DNA of 64,000 nucleotides from Cladophialophora immunda (Eukaryota; Ascomycota; Eurotiomycetes; Chaetothyriales; Herpotrichiellaceae), in the NCBI RefSeq assembly GCF_000835495.1, contig NW_015622542.1, positions 5,044,485 through 5,108,484 on the forward strand. Reading direction: 5' to 3'. Of this stretch, positions 45,953 through 57,964 are shown in pieces; position 1 is the stretch's first letter; each line of letters opens with the position of its first letter. Below the pieces are notes generated by a model that saw only the letters and a list, made by a program, of their open reading frames with translations, searched no databases and was not told the DNA's origin. A program made the position numbers and the translations under genes.

Positions 45953-48900
45953 CTAAATGTCTCGAGCTATGTGGCGCGGCCTTCGCATAAACTCAGAATC
46001 CTCTGTGAGCCTTTCTATCTTTGCAATTGCGTTTGAGATATCGGGGTTTCCACCTTCCACCAATGTTTGGAGAGATTTCCGCAGGAGTTTTTTGGCATGG
46101 GCCTTCTGTATAAAGGTTTGAAAACGGAACGGAAGCCATCTCAAACCGGTTTCCTCCAGGAACATCACCAAAGCGTGATCGATGGTGTCTTTGTCCAGCC
46201 TTCCAGCACGAGCGAGGAGGCGCGTTGATTCGATCCAAAAATGCTCCTTCTCTGACCGTTTGCTGGGGAAAGTGACCTGTGATACGGACAACATTAACTG
46301 TGACACTGATTCGATCAAGGGCGAGGTTTCCTCCCCCGCGATCGCGGAGACCAAGTAATTTGGATCTGCAGACTTTTCGAGCAAACATTGAATCATCTTG
46401 TGATTCGGCCCTGTGTCGGTTTTCCGGGGACCCCGGGCAAGGTAATACATGCTGGAAGCTCCATACATAACAGCATCCATCAATAGAGGCCATTCACCAC
46501 AGTAGGAGATCTCGGTAGTAGTGGTGTCAAAATGTGGGCGTCGAATGAGGCACCCAGCTTCGGCTTTGACTCGAACATACTCCACTACTCCAAGGATTAC
46601 TGTCAGAGAGAGGAAAGTATGCTTGAAGTCGCCAAGGCGTCCCCTATCCAGACTCTCAAATGAAGCTTCGTGATAAGCCCATAAAATAGACTTTGATATC
46701 GCTGTGGACCCATATTTCCTCCGCCGTGCCGCCATCGCTCGAAGAATATCGCGCCCAATTTTGTCCATTTCATCCAGTAAAAGCACCATCTGAGGGATGC
46801 TACCAGGAGAAACCGAACTCGCGAGCTTCAAACTTTCCTGGAGGTAATCCCTCCACAAATCTTGAGCAGAGATTTTGTCGGGATCCAGCCGCTTGATATA
46901 TGCTATGTGACCGGCCAGTAGTCTGAGATGAGGGTCAAAGGGCGACCTTGCTGCAGGCTGCAAGAACATCTGGGCCTCGTCACTTTCTATATAGTCTTTC
47001 ACTGTCCGGTGGAGGTATTGAACAGTATATCGGGAGTAGTTCCAAGGGTTTTGTGAAATTTTGAATCTCCCCGGGGTTGATGGGGGGCCTTTGACTTCAA
47101 GCAGGCCCTTGGATCGACTATTGATACGCCGACTTATCGTGTCTATGCGCAGCACGGTCTCGTCTTCCGAAAGAGGACGACATGGTTGACGTAGAGCAAA
47201 TGAGGGGTCGTCTTCGTCCACAAAGGAAGCAAGCACCACGTTCATGGGCATAGAGCTGGTTCTGACGAGAGAAAAGAGCTGCGACGCATGGTCGAGGTAG
47301 AAGTGGTCTAGGCTCAATAGCATCTTTTCGTAGAGCTTGGAGAGATCCGGTGGCAATTGGTCCAGTCTCCTCATGAAGTCCGACACTCTATCCCCTGCGT
47401 TCATGCCAGCAATAAGAGATGAGACGACCAAGGTGACCCAAAGGAATACCCCGGCAGCCTTGACAACGATGCTCTCTATCAACTGGTCTGCAAACTCCTC
47501 CTCTCGCCGCTGAAGCTGTGCAAACATGGGTTCACCGTGGAATTTCGAGGTAACAAAGCTCTTAATGTCGTCGTACGTCAAATACTCAAGCATGAGACTC
47601 GGGCTGTGCTGGAATGCGTCCTGGAACTCTACCCAGGGCCGACTGGCGACACATAATTTGATGTTTGAGTAGTCGACGATGTCTTTGAAGAGCGAGATTA
47701 GTTCCTCAGGCTTGCCTTGGAATTCGTCAAGACCGTCCACGAACAGGGCGACGGTTGAATTGACTTGGTTGATGTTCTTAGTCACCCAGTACAACCTATC
47801 TCGGAGTTCTTGATCGTCCCAGTCCAGAAGGTCTTCGCCAAACAAGCTGAGGCTCTCCCATCGGTCTGGGCAGGCCGACGGTGCGAGTTGCGGGCATTGA
47901 TTAAGAATTTGGTGTAGAAGTGACATTAACAAGCCTCTCTGTGTCATTTGTGTTTGGATTCCAGAGTTCCAGAAGTAGAAGGACGCAATCACGAGGTGCT
48001 TGTCACTGCTCCATGTTTCCAAGAATTGGCGACATCGAGGGACAGGGTTTGGTTCTTGTGTAGATCGGACCGGATAACAAATATACTTGATCAAGGTCGA
48101 CTTCCCACTGCCCGCTTTCCCAGTGATCCAGTACAACTTGTCGTCTGACTCAAGCCAGTCTTTGAAACTGACCCATTTGTTGGTGTCGCTGTCCTTCAGC
48201 AGCCATTGAAATGTTGTTTCATGTGCCTCGGAAATTCTTTCTTCTCTGTCATTCATTCCACTATAGCGGAGACTTGCAAGTAACATAGAGAGAGACCGCT
48301 TTCCAGCCTCCTCTGGGATAGTCGTACCCACGGCAGAGGAACGGATTTGCGAATGGCCTAGTGAGGCATTGTGTATGGCATGGATGATTTCAGTTTTCAG
48401 ATCAAGTCTTGCTTGTTCTTGCTCTTTTTGATTGAGCTTGAAGGTGACGTAGTTCAAGACAGAGGTGCCGAATGGATCCGACGTGTTGATGCGACTGTTG
48501 ATGCCACCACTCGTCCCGACTGGAGTGCTTTCCTGGGCCTTCTCCAGCCCTTTGAGGATCGCATTCTGTTGGACTAAGGACTGGCTGGCGTAGTACCTAG
48601 TCACCGCAATTAGGGAAGGCGGGTCGAATACGGCTTAATCCGAGCACCAACCGCATGGAAACAAGCAAGCTCAGAGTCAATTGAGACCTGAAGTCGTTGA
48701 GTCTTGCTTGAAGGACATTCATCTCCTCTCGTTTCCACATCAACTTGAATGCGGCGACGACGGCGGCGCGCTTTCGATGCGGGTCCCCACGGGCAATTTC
48801 ATTCAGCGAGGTCACCAAGTTTTCAACCAGTGTTGCACACTCCTTGGACAGGTTGAGGATACCTCGATTACTCTCACCTGCCAAGTCAGTGCCACATGAT

Positions 48901-49094
48901 TGTGTGCGAATATCCTGCAGGACAGCGCTGAGGCTGTGGTTCAGAAGATTAAGAGATGCTATCTCATCCAGGCTCTCGAGATTGCGATGAGTAGCATTGT
49001 AGATCTTCCAGGCCGTCGACACGAACTTGGATCCGAAGTCGATGACCTGGAGGATGTTAGAGGCTAGGCTCAACGCTGCAATTGCCTCCGCCAT
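45953..49094 (-). CDS. NACHT/STAND NTPase (fungal NLR-like)
   Basis: Two exons, 49094-48652 and 48596-45953, joined over a 55-nt intron (GTTGGT...CTAAT...GACTAG), give 1,028 residues. The start is the first ATG, before AEAIAALSLASN. The N-terminal 150 residues are helical (ASNILQVIDFGSKFV, then LVENLVTSLNEIA), the fungal domain often found ahead of NACHT. Walker A GKAGSGKST is at about 307-315, Walker B ALFVDGLDEFQG follows, then the sensor segment IKLCVASRPW and AAGVFLWVTLVVSSL. The C-terminal 450 residues are helical and Leu-rich, with no clear ankyrin, WD or TPR repeats. Such proteins act in non-self recognition and regulated cell death, and the trigger is unknown. The frame is intact, unlike the broken relative at 33-34.7 kb. 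Confidence 0.88.
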
Positions 49095-50233
49095 GAGATC
49101 GAGTGAAGCCGTGTTGATGTGAAGGGACAAAGCTCAGAAGGATGAAGATATCGTTGACTGACCTTTACGGCTGGGCTGTGCGGCAGTGAGGCTGTGGAAG
49201 ATCAAGGCAGCGTGCGTGGCACCAGTGGTGCAAGCTGAGCATACAGCAGAGTGAGGCTGAGCCGAAGTTGAGCCGAAGTTGAGCCGGGCCACTGCCTAGT
49301 TGTTGCTGCCCAGCTGCTCCCTGAATAAAGCGGCAGTCCTGGTTCTCAAAGGAAGGCATTGAGGGTGCTTGCTCGCCCTTGAATAGCGGCGGGATTTTTT
49401 AAACGCTGAGAACACCTCCCCCGATCTCCAAGAGAGATTCTACCGGACACCTGCCAGGTACGCGAGACTCGATCCGTGTCAAGCTCCTGAGAAAACTGAC
49501 AAGCCCTCAACCTCAACGGCTCCTAAAGTCCTGCACCAGCCTGTGAGCCTCTCGCCCAGGCAACACTGAATTCGAAACTGCTGCTACAAGCGAAGCCCGA
49601 ACAACCCCGAATCCTCGGCCGATGTGTTGTCGACGCCTCCAACACAGCCACAGCGTCCTTCCCTCACAATCTTTCTCCAACGTCGTCACTGGCTCGGTGA
49701 TAAAGTTGGTGCCTGAGGGCCCTAGAGCGTTTCGAGACTGACTGGCTCCGACGACTCCGAACCATGTGGCGGTGCCTGACTCTTTGGGCCGACCTGGAAC
49801 GAGGAACATCTCATTCGCGCATATGCGCCATACCACATCCAGATGATTCTGCGGAAGGTTACGAGGACGGCCAGGGACCTGGAACCGGGAAAAATGCGTG
49901 TGCCTAATCTACTCGATCATTGAAGAGCATGTGGTGTTTTCTACGTTTGTTGCTTGAGACTCTCTTCTTTCCTGCCTCAACTCCTGCTGTCATGGTGGAA
50001 AATACTGCGACGCGTTTCTTCCGCTGCGACTGCTGACTGAATTTCGGTACTGTATTCCTACATATCACACAAGGATTGTAATCAGAACTACCCCAATATC
50101 ATAGAACAGCGGCATCACACCACTTCGCCTCGGGGCTGAACTGCCGCTATTATTTGTTACTTATTCATCTTACGCATTGAGCCCCATCTCCACATCGCAG
50201 TCCTGTACAATTCTGTTGTTTTCACAAAGCACA
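49095..50233. other. Divergent promoter region
   Basis: 1.1 kb between the NACHT gene (minus) and a plus-strand conserved gene. Contains a tandem AGCCGAAGTTG repeat around 49259-49282. No supported gene. Confidence 0.45.
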
Positions 50234-51721
50234 ATGTCTTCTTCAGAGAAAAGAAACCTACGGAGCACCGCGGTCGTGGATCCCTCGACACCAACCGACC
50301 TGCCGCCTTCATACGAACACACCGTGCTCCCCAACACCAACCCTTGGACCGACAGCCCGTCATCACAGAGCCCACGGCCCCCTCGGACATCATCATCAAC
50401 GCCCCTCTGCGTCCCCTCACAGAACCCGCTCTCGGCACTGTCCCGGTTAACGACGGTATCGTTCGCAAAGTACCGGATCCGCGACTCCAGACTCTCCGAG
50501 GACCAGAAAGTGACCACGACGACTAATCCGGAATTGACGTCCAGCTCGCACTCGTCGTCAACGTCGCAACAGCAGCAAAGGACGCTCCTCAAGTTCATCC
50601 GCGAGCAGGCATGTCTGCCGCCGAAGCCCATCATGGTGATCCGCGGGACGCACGTGCACGGCAGCACTGTCGTGGATTTCGACTTGAAGTTGAACCTGAC
50701 GAGCATGTTGGACTTGGATTGGGGAGGGAACGAGAGCGGCGGTGGTCGAGTCAAGGTCAAGCGGTACCAGCACGGCTCGTCGAACGGGTCGCCGAAGCAG
50801 ATGACGAGGGAGGAGATGGACATGTCTCCGCTGGAACTGTGGGCGAAGAAGTTTTGCGAGGACAAAGCTGAGAACCGAAGGTGAGTTTGCCAGTGGTCGA
50901 GCTGGAGCCGACGTCGAGTCTGGGTCACGTTGAGAGTGATCTCCAGTACTTCATGTCCATGGCTCGAATCATTGCAATGCATCCCCAGTCCACAAGCCCA
51001 ATATACACCCCACGTACACATGTCTGATCCACTCTCCACCTTACCTGTCAAGACTAAGATCTAACCGCCTATTGCATCATCTAGCTTCACGCTGCACCGA
51101 TCGACACCTAATCTCCCCATAGCACTGCTCGAGGGCCACGCGCGGACGCTGCTGGCCATGGCCAAATACCGGGGCAAAGTGCACGTCGAGTTCCCCGTGC
51201 AGTACTCGGACGTGGTGATCCAGCGCAAATCGAGCAACTGGTTCACGAACATGCTCCGGCTCTATCCGACCAAGAAGTACGAGGTCGTCGACGTTGAGTG
51301 GCCCGTCATCGGCACGACCGCGGACGACCCCAGCGGCCAAGCGGACGCCGACGAAGCAGCAGCAGGAGCCGGGTTGAATGCTCCGTCGTCGTCATCACCC
51401 ACATCCTCGAGACCAGCATACCAGAGCACCGGGACTGGGACAGCACCGGGACCAGCCGACGCCCAACCAGCCTCTTCGGCGTCCTCGACCTCTTCCTCTT
51501 CCTCCTCCAACCCAGCCACCAGCGGCGCCGGAGATGGCAATGATCGGACGGGCCTCCCCTCGCTCATCGCGCAGGAATGGTGGCGCGAGTGGCAGTTCGC
51601 GATCCGCAACGCCGCCCTGTCCGGCCGCAAGGGCTGGGTCACGGTGGAGGACTGGGTGGAGGCCAAGATGGGGATGAGGGAGAAGGAGAGGGCGAAGGAG
51701 TGGGGGGTCGATCACGAATAG
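50234..51721 (+). CDS. Conserved fungal protein of unknown function
   Basis: Two exons, 50234-50880 and 51085-51721, across a 204-nt intron (GTGAGT...ATCTAG), give 427 residues. The start is the ATG before SSSEKRNLRS. The first part is Ser/Thr/Pro-rich. The core runs from LLKFIREQACLPPKP to the splice and continues SFTLHRSTPNLPIALLEGHA, KSSNWFTNMLRLYPTKKYEVVDVEWPV. This block (FTL.RSTPNLP, then WF..MLRLYP.KKYEV) defines a family present across Pezizomycotina with no known role. A low-complexity Ser/Ala/Gly insert separates it from a conserved C-terminal WWREWQFAIRNAALSGRKGWV. No signal or membrane segment. Confidence 0.8.
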
Positions 51722-52160
51722 TGCTAAACCCCCCCTTTCTTTCTCTTCCGTCACCTTCACCTTCACTGTGTGCTTTTAGCAAGAAAGCGAGGGACATTAC
51801 TAGAAATTGTACCGACTATAACAACAACGACCAAAAACAGGAAGGGCTGCCACTCCAAAAAGAACGCATGGACGCATGGGACCTCAATGAACAGCGAGGG
51901 TTTGGTTTACGGATCTGACGCGGAATTGCCTCTTTCTCCATGAGCAAGCGAGCTTCCGCCTTTTTTTTTATATATATCTTCTTCTTTTCGTGTGTCTGAA
52001 AACCCACTTTTCGTGGCATGTTTTCCTCTTGGTACCTTATCTACGGACCATGTGTACTGCCTGATCAAGCAAGATATCTATATTATGGACATAAGAAGAT
52101 AGCGAGAGAGATACGGGATGGGCCATGAGGACATAGCCCCCTCTCTATGGATGGGAGACA

Positions 52161-52179
52161 TGAATGAATGAATGAATGA
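52161..52179. repeat. (TGAA)n microsatellite
   Basis: Nearly five copies of a TGAA unit followed by degenerate copies (GTGGATGAATGGAATG). Confidence 0.85.
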
Positions 52180-52195
52180 GTGGATGAATGGAATG

Positions 52196-52215
52196 CTCCC
52201 TCCCTCCCTCCCTCC
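52196..52215. repeat. (CTCC)5 microsatellite
   Basis: Five perfect copies of CTCC. Confidence 0.9.
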
Positions 52216-52885
52216 TTTTCGACCTGATCGACTATATGCATAGGAACTCCGCGCATGAACCTGGATATCTAAGATACCAGTGTAGTGTTAGAGGCGCGAT
52301 AGTTTTGACGCCGTTCGACGGACCCTACTGACTGACTGAGTCCCTATAAATCAACGTAGCTGCAGCTGGTATTCTATCCACCTCGTAGACGAGCCGCAGT
52401 CGCTGGGCTCGCCGTAGAGTCGTCGCCCGTTTTGTCTCGATATTTCATTTCGTCAGCATGGAGAGAAAAGAGACAGTGGTCAACTTCAAGCCGTTGTGGT
52501 ATGGTATTGATTTGCTATGGAGCTCTGGGGTGTGGCTATTCCTGTGCCTATGCCTATGGCACTGGCGCTGGCGCTGGCTGTTGCTCTTGCTTCTTTCCTT
52601 CCCAATGTCTCCAATGTCTGGCCACAAGTATTGCTATCGACAGCACTGTTCAGCGTCTATTCATCTCCTTTCCTGGTGAGGGACGGGCCAACGAACCAAC
52701 CAACAGGTGCAACGTTCCACGGTGACCACATGTTTGGGTTGTTATTCCATGATGACAATTCGGCCCAGCCGTGGTCTAACTCACCAGCCACCCAATCACT
52801 GCTGAGGCGGATGTCACGCACCTGCTGATGTTGTCAATGCTGCTCTGATGATGATGACAATGATGATGATGGTGTTGACACTGTC

Positions 52886-54271
52886 TTAAATGACGGGGAG
52901 GTCTGGCAAGGACTCGTCCGAGGAGTCTTCCCACTCGTCGTCCCCCTCCATCTGCACGCCCGTGCCAGCTAGTCCAATGACGCCATCGTGGTCGCCATCA
53001 CCCTCTGTTGCTTGATGGATGTTGACTCGGTAAGCCTGCGCGACTCTGCGGTACCACTGCTTGTCCGCGGCATGTTCGCCGTCATCTGAAGCTTCGCCGA
53101 CCATCTCCATCAACCACTCGCTGCCAGACTTCTCCATTTCAGCCCGCTCGTCCGCATCGTCAGGCCGGAACGTCGTGACGACAGCCTTGAGGCCTCCGTT
53201 TGCCTTGGCCAACGCATTAAATTCGTCGGCATTCATGGATTTCACGATTCCTCCTTGCTCTTCGGTCTGGATCTTCAAGGCAGCCGCCTGAAGGGTCAAG
53301 AATGGCGACATTCGAAATTGGTTGTTTCCCCAGTCAATGAGGACCCAGGCCATGTCGAACGTGGGTTTTGGTGGCTCTTCTTTCTTCTCAGCAGGATGGA
53401 TAAGGACTTTTGAAGCAATGGGGTCCTGAGCAGCCGTGTCCGTAGCAATAGTCGCTGGAGGATTGTTCGGAATGGTATGGTTTGTTCCCATGACTCTGTC
53501 GATCCATCTCTTAGTTACCCCGGACCAAGCTCGAGGGAGTCCTTCGCATTCGTTGAAGACGTATTTCTCTCTGTTCAGCAGCACGAGTTTCCTGGCTTCC
53601 TCACTCCTGATGATGATGAGCCGCTTTCCCTTGTTGACGCAAGTCTCCCTGGCATACTCGGGGCCGAAGAGAATACATCTCAACCAGGCGGCGTCAATAA
53701 CGCGTTCGGCATCCGGTCCGCCCTGGTCCGCCCTGAAATCCGCGCCAGAGAGAGAATAGAGAGTGAAAAACTCCTCTCGACACATGGGGCATCGCAACAC
53801 ACGGCTGCGGGCAGCATCGAGCTCTTGGTTGATCCACTCCAGAAGGCAGCTCGCGGGCCAGCTGTTCCTACAACTGTTGCTAGTGCCAACATGGGTGAGA
53901 ACCTCGACGTTTGATGCCACAGGCCCACGACACCAGATACAGGTTTCGTGCTCTCGGGGACCGCGCCCGCGCCCTTGCTCCCAGCCAGATTGGTAAAGGG
54001 CAAGCAGACGAACGAGGTTGTTTCTGTCGGTCAGGTCGACATCGGGATGAATGGTTTCGGCGTCTGGGTCGGCGACGAAGGCGGTGCTGATCTCCTCCTG
54101 CTCGTCCTTGTCGGTCGGGGTGGTTGGATTTCCAGCTGTGCCTGAGATGTCTTTGTCAGGCTGAGTCTTGGTATTGAAGATCAACGGCTTGGAAGCCCAG
54201 GGATCCCAGGGATCATCGCCAGCGGCTGTCGGCAGCGACTTGTCCTTCACGTCGCCCTGTGCCTCCGCCAT
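52886..54271 (-). CDS. RING-like protein of unknown role
   Basis: Single exon, 461 residues. The N-terminal 100 residues are polar. A cysteine-rich module follows: C111 and C114 (CIWC), H127 (THV), C134, C142, then C161 and C164 (CPMCREEFF). This resembles a RING-type zinc finger, with the closing CPMC typical of E3 ligases, although the spacing in the middle is irregular. The C-terminal half is acidic, with a coiled or helical stretch (FLTLQAAALKIQTEEQGG) and an acidic tail (DDEWEDSSDESLPDLP). No signal or membrane segment. Ubiquitin ligase activity is possible but not shown by sequence. Confidence 0.75.
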   Translation of the reverse strand: MAEAQGDVKDKSLPTAAGDDPWDPWASKPLIFNTKTQPDKDISGTAGNPTTPTDKDEQEEISTAFVADPDAETIHPDVDLTDRNNLVRLLALYQSGWEQGRGRGPREHETCIWCRGPVASNVEVLTHVGTSNSCRNSWPASCLLEWINQELDAARSRVLRCPMCREEFFTLYSLSGADFRADQGGPDAERVIDAAWLRCILFGPEYARETCVNKGKRLIIIRSEEARKLVLLNREKYVFNECEGLPRAWSGVTKRWIDRVMGTNHTIPNNPPATIATDTAAQDPIASKVLIHPAEKKEEPPKPTFDMAWVLIDWGNNQFRMSPFLTLQAAALKIQTEEQGGIVKSMNADEFNALAKANGGLKAVVTTFRPDDADERAEMEKSGSEWLMEMVGEASDDGEHAADKQWYRRVAQAYRVNIHQATEGDGDHDGVIGLAGTGVQMEGDDEWEDSSDESLPDLPVI

Positions 54272-55054
54272 GGCTGTGATGGAGTTGGTTAGGATCGTCA
54301 GTCGTTGTGAGAAGAGACCAAAGCAGAAATGAAACGAGAAAAAGGATTTGTGGCGCGGTTGGGATTGCTATTCAGTCTGTGTCGAGACCCCAGCCGCGTG
54401 TGGTTGAGGCTAAGGAGGGGCACAGCCGCACACACACCCAAAGCCCTGGCGATTGCAATACAACCCGGGCGCGTGCTGAACCTCTCCGGGCCCTGCAACT
54501 TGGTTGGTTCACAAACCCGGAACATGATAAGTTTGCTTTGGTCTCGAATCTGGATACTAGTTCTCTGTGTTGTTGTCTGCGGCCAAGATCAACAAGGCAA
54601 CCATGGCTCTGGGTCCGCAGTGGAAGGCAACACGAAAATGCTAAAATTGCCACATGCCTGTGGTGAGGAGGGTATTATAGCCGTCCAGAACCATTGATCC
54701 ATTTCTCTCTCCCACATGATACTGGAAATACCACGGGCCGAGCTCCATCAACAGACCTGTGAGAGCCAGACCTTTGAAATTACTGATTGCGTCGACATTA
54801 GATGCGGTACCAAATCGAGCCCCAATCCCCAGAGATATGCAAATAAAGACCAAACTCCGGGTGTCCCGTCACTCGCTTGTGACATAAGACAGTGGCCAAG
54901 CGAGCGATCATCCTGTAAGAGAGTGTTGTAGTGAGCCTATATTGCGAAATGGAAAGCAGGCAGCCTGTGGTAACGGGGTTTCATGCAGTTTGGATCCATG
55001 AAGTCGCGAGTGCCGTGTCACCAATCAGGATGCAATGTGTGGTCGACCTCTACT
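54272..55054. other. Intergenic, no gene seen
   Basis: About 780 bp upstream of the RING-like gene and downstream of the DUF1774 gene, both minus strand. No supported frame. Confidence 0.45.
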
Positions 55055-56049
55055 TCAGTGATCGTCCAGAAGAGGGGCCCGTTCCCGGTCCTCGCTGACT
55101 ATCGCACCCTCATGTCGAGCGCTACGATCTGCTCCAAAGAGTTTGGGAGCCCCCACTGCCAGAGAGAGAACGAAAAGGACGCCGGCAATGATAAAAGCAA
55201 AGATCCATTGGAAAGCCACAACCTTGGTTGCAAGTTGACCCAGTGCCAGGGCTATTCAAGTCACATCAGTAAGAAGCATCGTGCAATTAGGACCGAAAGC
55301 TTACACAACGCGAGAATCGCCAGTTCGAACCCCATAGTCCAGTCCTTGAATACCGCGAGGAAGAAGGCACCCAGCATGAGAATGCCCCAAATAAAGATGT
55401 TGGCGACAATCCGAGCAGGTAACCTGGTAGCCCCGGGAACCATCACAGCACCGTCCCAGAAGATGGCGACATAATTCCACGCCAACGGGGCAGAGACGAT
55501 GGGAATGTGGATGATCAAAGGGGTGGTAGGATGGCCAAAGTAGAGAGCTGTCAAGTTGAACAGGTTGACAATGAGAAGGAGCTCGCCCTGCCAGAAGTAC
55601 GATCGGACCCAAAGCAAGATGAAGCCAAAGGTCAAGAGATTGTGCTGGGCGATACCGTTAGCGATGCTCTGTCTAGCTCCGATGCTCGAGAAGCATACCA
55701 GGATGAAGTGCGAGCCCACGTTGGCAGCATTAGTCACGTAGTCCTTGTCCGCACTCCATAGGAATCGAACATAATGCGCCTGCAAGATGAGGACAATGAC
55801 CCAATAGATGCTTGTCAGCACCGAATTGACGCTGAACCCTGTCGGATGGTGATTGTTTTGCCCCCATATTGTGTGACAATGTCTGTGATGTTTGCAATCG
55901 CTAGGACGCTGGAATGTGTAGACTGCTCCAAATATAACGAGCAGGAGCCAGCTAACTATCGTGAGGATCTTGTACGCAAGGAGATTTCTTGAGGTGAACT
56001 CTTCGCGCTTCGCGAACGGGTTGTCTACGGCAAGTGGATTAGCAGGCAT
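55055..56049 (-). CDS. DUF1774 family multi-pass membrane protein
   Basis: Two exons, 56049-55305 and 55251-55055, with a 53-nt intron (GTAAGC...GAATAG) give 313 residues. The start is the ATG before PANPLAVDNPFAKREE, a typical beginning for this family. The frame is open further upstream without conserved sequence. Eight or nine helices are visible, for example ILTIVSWLLLVIFGAVYTF, SVLTSIYWVIVLILQ, LIIHIPIVSAPLAWNYVAIFW and, in exon 2, WIFAFIIAGVLFVLSLAVG. Conserved DUF1774 strings include TIWGQNNHHPT and NVGSHFIL. The tail ends DRERAPLLDDH. The family is fungal, and its function is not known. Confidence 0.88.
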
Positions 56050-56727
56050 CGTCAACAGCCAGGTATCAGATTGAGCAGTTCCGTACAGTCTGTGAGCGGC
56101 ATCTCGAGCTCCTATGACCGAGTAAAGGGATTCAGAGGAGTTTTGAAACAGCCGCCTTGTAAATGCGGTGCAAAGTAGCAGGTAGTAGGCGCGGGGATGG
56201 CTGAGGCTCAGGTAGGACGATGCATAATATTGCGAGGGAAGAGGGACTTCAGCAGGCAGGATCAATCCAGGAGAAGCTGTGCTAATATCCGGCCTATGCT
56301 TCCACAGAATTCAAGCTGTCCTCGTGATCGACCTTGGAGCGTTTAGCAGTGCAACGATGCCCAGAAGGATGGAGGACCGCAACTTGAATGGGGAGTTGAT
56401 TTGCATGCGGGAAAACGACTCCAGCCATTCACCACCAGCGTCGTCGAGCTTTGGGCAAGAATCGTGGGGAAATGACGTCAGTAGAGGCATGCACAGTCGC
56501 AGTCACGTGTCAGGCAGTGGAATGGTCTTGTCCTTGCAGTTTCACATGCATTGCATTTCGACCCGGAACTTGTCTTTCCAGGTACGAACACGAGACCACA
56601 CTTGGTGGTCAGACGACAAGCAGGGCACATCAGATCACAAGGTCGGCGGAAGAATGATGCAATATCATACAATATCCAGACATTGAGGCAAAAGGTGGAT
56701 ATATGTGTCTAACAGATCACCGCCTGC
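56050..56727. other. Upstream spacer of DUF1774 gene
   Basis: About 680 bp between two minus-strand genes. The frame of the DUF1774 gene stays open to 56265 but without conserved sequence. No other gene. Confidence 0.45.
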
Positions 56728-57964
56728 TCAGAACTTGGCCATAGCAGCTTCATATGCAAACCCCAGCGTCATCTTCGCATGTTGAAGCATGTGGTCGAAG
56801 CTCAGGTACTTGATGAGATCGTCGGTGGTGTGGATTTTCTTGTCTGAATATTCAAAATCCGACTCGATCACAAATGCTGAGGGATAGCCGTATTTGCTCG
56901 CCGAAGCATGGTCGGAGCAAGCATATCCGCATTTGGTCAAAGTGTAAGGGATGTCACAGTAGGCGGTGATGATGCCTTCGACGAATTTGGTCAGAGCTGG
57001 GTCCACAAAGTCTGTAATCACTCCGACCGATTCAGGCTGACCGTGCGCAAGGGTCTGCTCGATATAGCCTGTCATGTCTTGCTGGATCATGGCCTTGATA
57101 TCCTTTCCTTCTTCACTGTAGGATTTGAAGATCGCCTGGCTTCCAAGGAGACCTCCTTCCTCGGCCGAGTACCAGTGGAACTCGATCGTGTTCTCACTCG
57201 AGCCGTTGACAATCTTGTCCGACTCCAGCAGCGCCGTCATAGCCTCGAGGATAGTCACCGTCCCGCTGCCATCATCATCGGCACCGGGAGCACGGAGGTA
57301 GGGGAAGAACATATTGACGCTGTCCAGATGTGCACCGATCACAATTGTGTGATTTGTTCGCCCAGGGAACCGAGCAATAATACTCGACTGACCCCACGAA
57401 TGCGGAAACAAGCTCAGAGAAGCACTGTAGTTGAATGCACCGGATGCTTCAATGACTGCCTCAATCTGGTCATGCAGCCACAGCGCGGCATCAATGCCGT
57501 ACTGGCTCCTGTAGTAGCGGGTGTGAAACGCCGTGAGGCCTTCAAGGTGCTTGCGCATGTTGTCCTTGTCCAACGTCTTCATCAATGCCTTGACCTCGTG
57601 CTTGTGCTCAGGTTTTGAGGGATAGACGATCGCATTCGCCGCCGTTTTTGATTGGATAGTGATTGGGTATGTGTCTCGAGTTTCGGTGATATCCATAAAC
57701 TTGACTCCTTTCTGTTGCCCTTTGGATCAGCAATGTGTTCCATTTGCCTAGACTGAGTGTGATGCGAAGGCATACTCTCTTGAGCTCCCATTTTTCCTCC
57801 TCCAGCACCCATTTCGTTTCCCCTGGACTCAGTTCAATCAAAAATCTTTCCTGAATGGCAGTTTGTTCCTGTTCAGGAGTAATTGCTTGCTGAGCGTGAG
57901 TATCAACTGAACGAGCGCAAACGGAAGCGGCCAGCGAGGTGACCAGAAGCGCGAGAGATCTCAT
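56728..57964 (-). CDS. Secreted M28 leucine-type aminopeptidase
   Basis: Two exons, 57964-57776 and 57711-56728, over a 64-nt intron (GTATGC...CAACAG) give 390 residues. A signal peptide ([17 protein letters not shown]) is followed by a propeptide, [18 protein letters not shown] across the splice, as in fungal extracellular LAPs. The di-zinc site is complete: His in GAHLDS (about 191), Asp in GADDDGSG (208-210), the Glu pair in [10 protein letters not shown] (247-248), Asp in IQQDMTGY (275) and His in KIHTTDD (357). Two cysteines near the C-terminus ([10 protein letters not shown]) fit the conserved disulfide. It removes N-terminal, preferably Leu, residues from peptides outside the cell. Confidence 0.93.

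Larger units (their letters stand above)
51722..52885. other. Convergent 3' spacer with microsatellites
   Basis: 1.16 kb between two convergent genes. It contains simple repeats at 52161-52179 and 52196-52215, a T/TA run at 51961-51977 and an ATG-rich run near 52841-52872. No supported gene. Confidence 0.5.
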
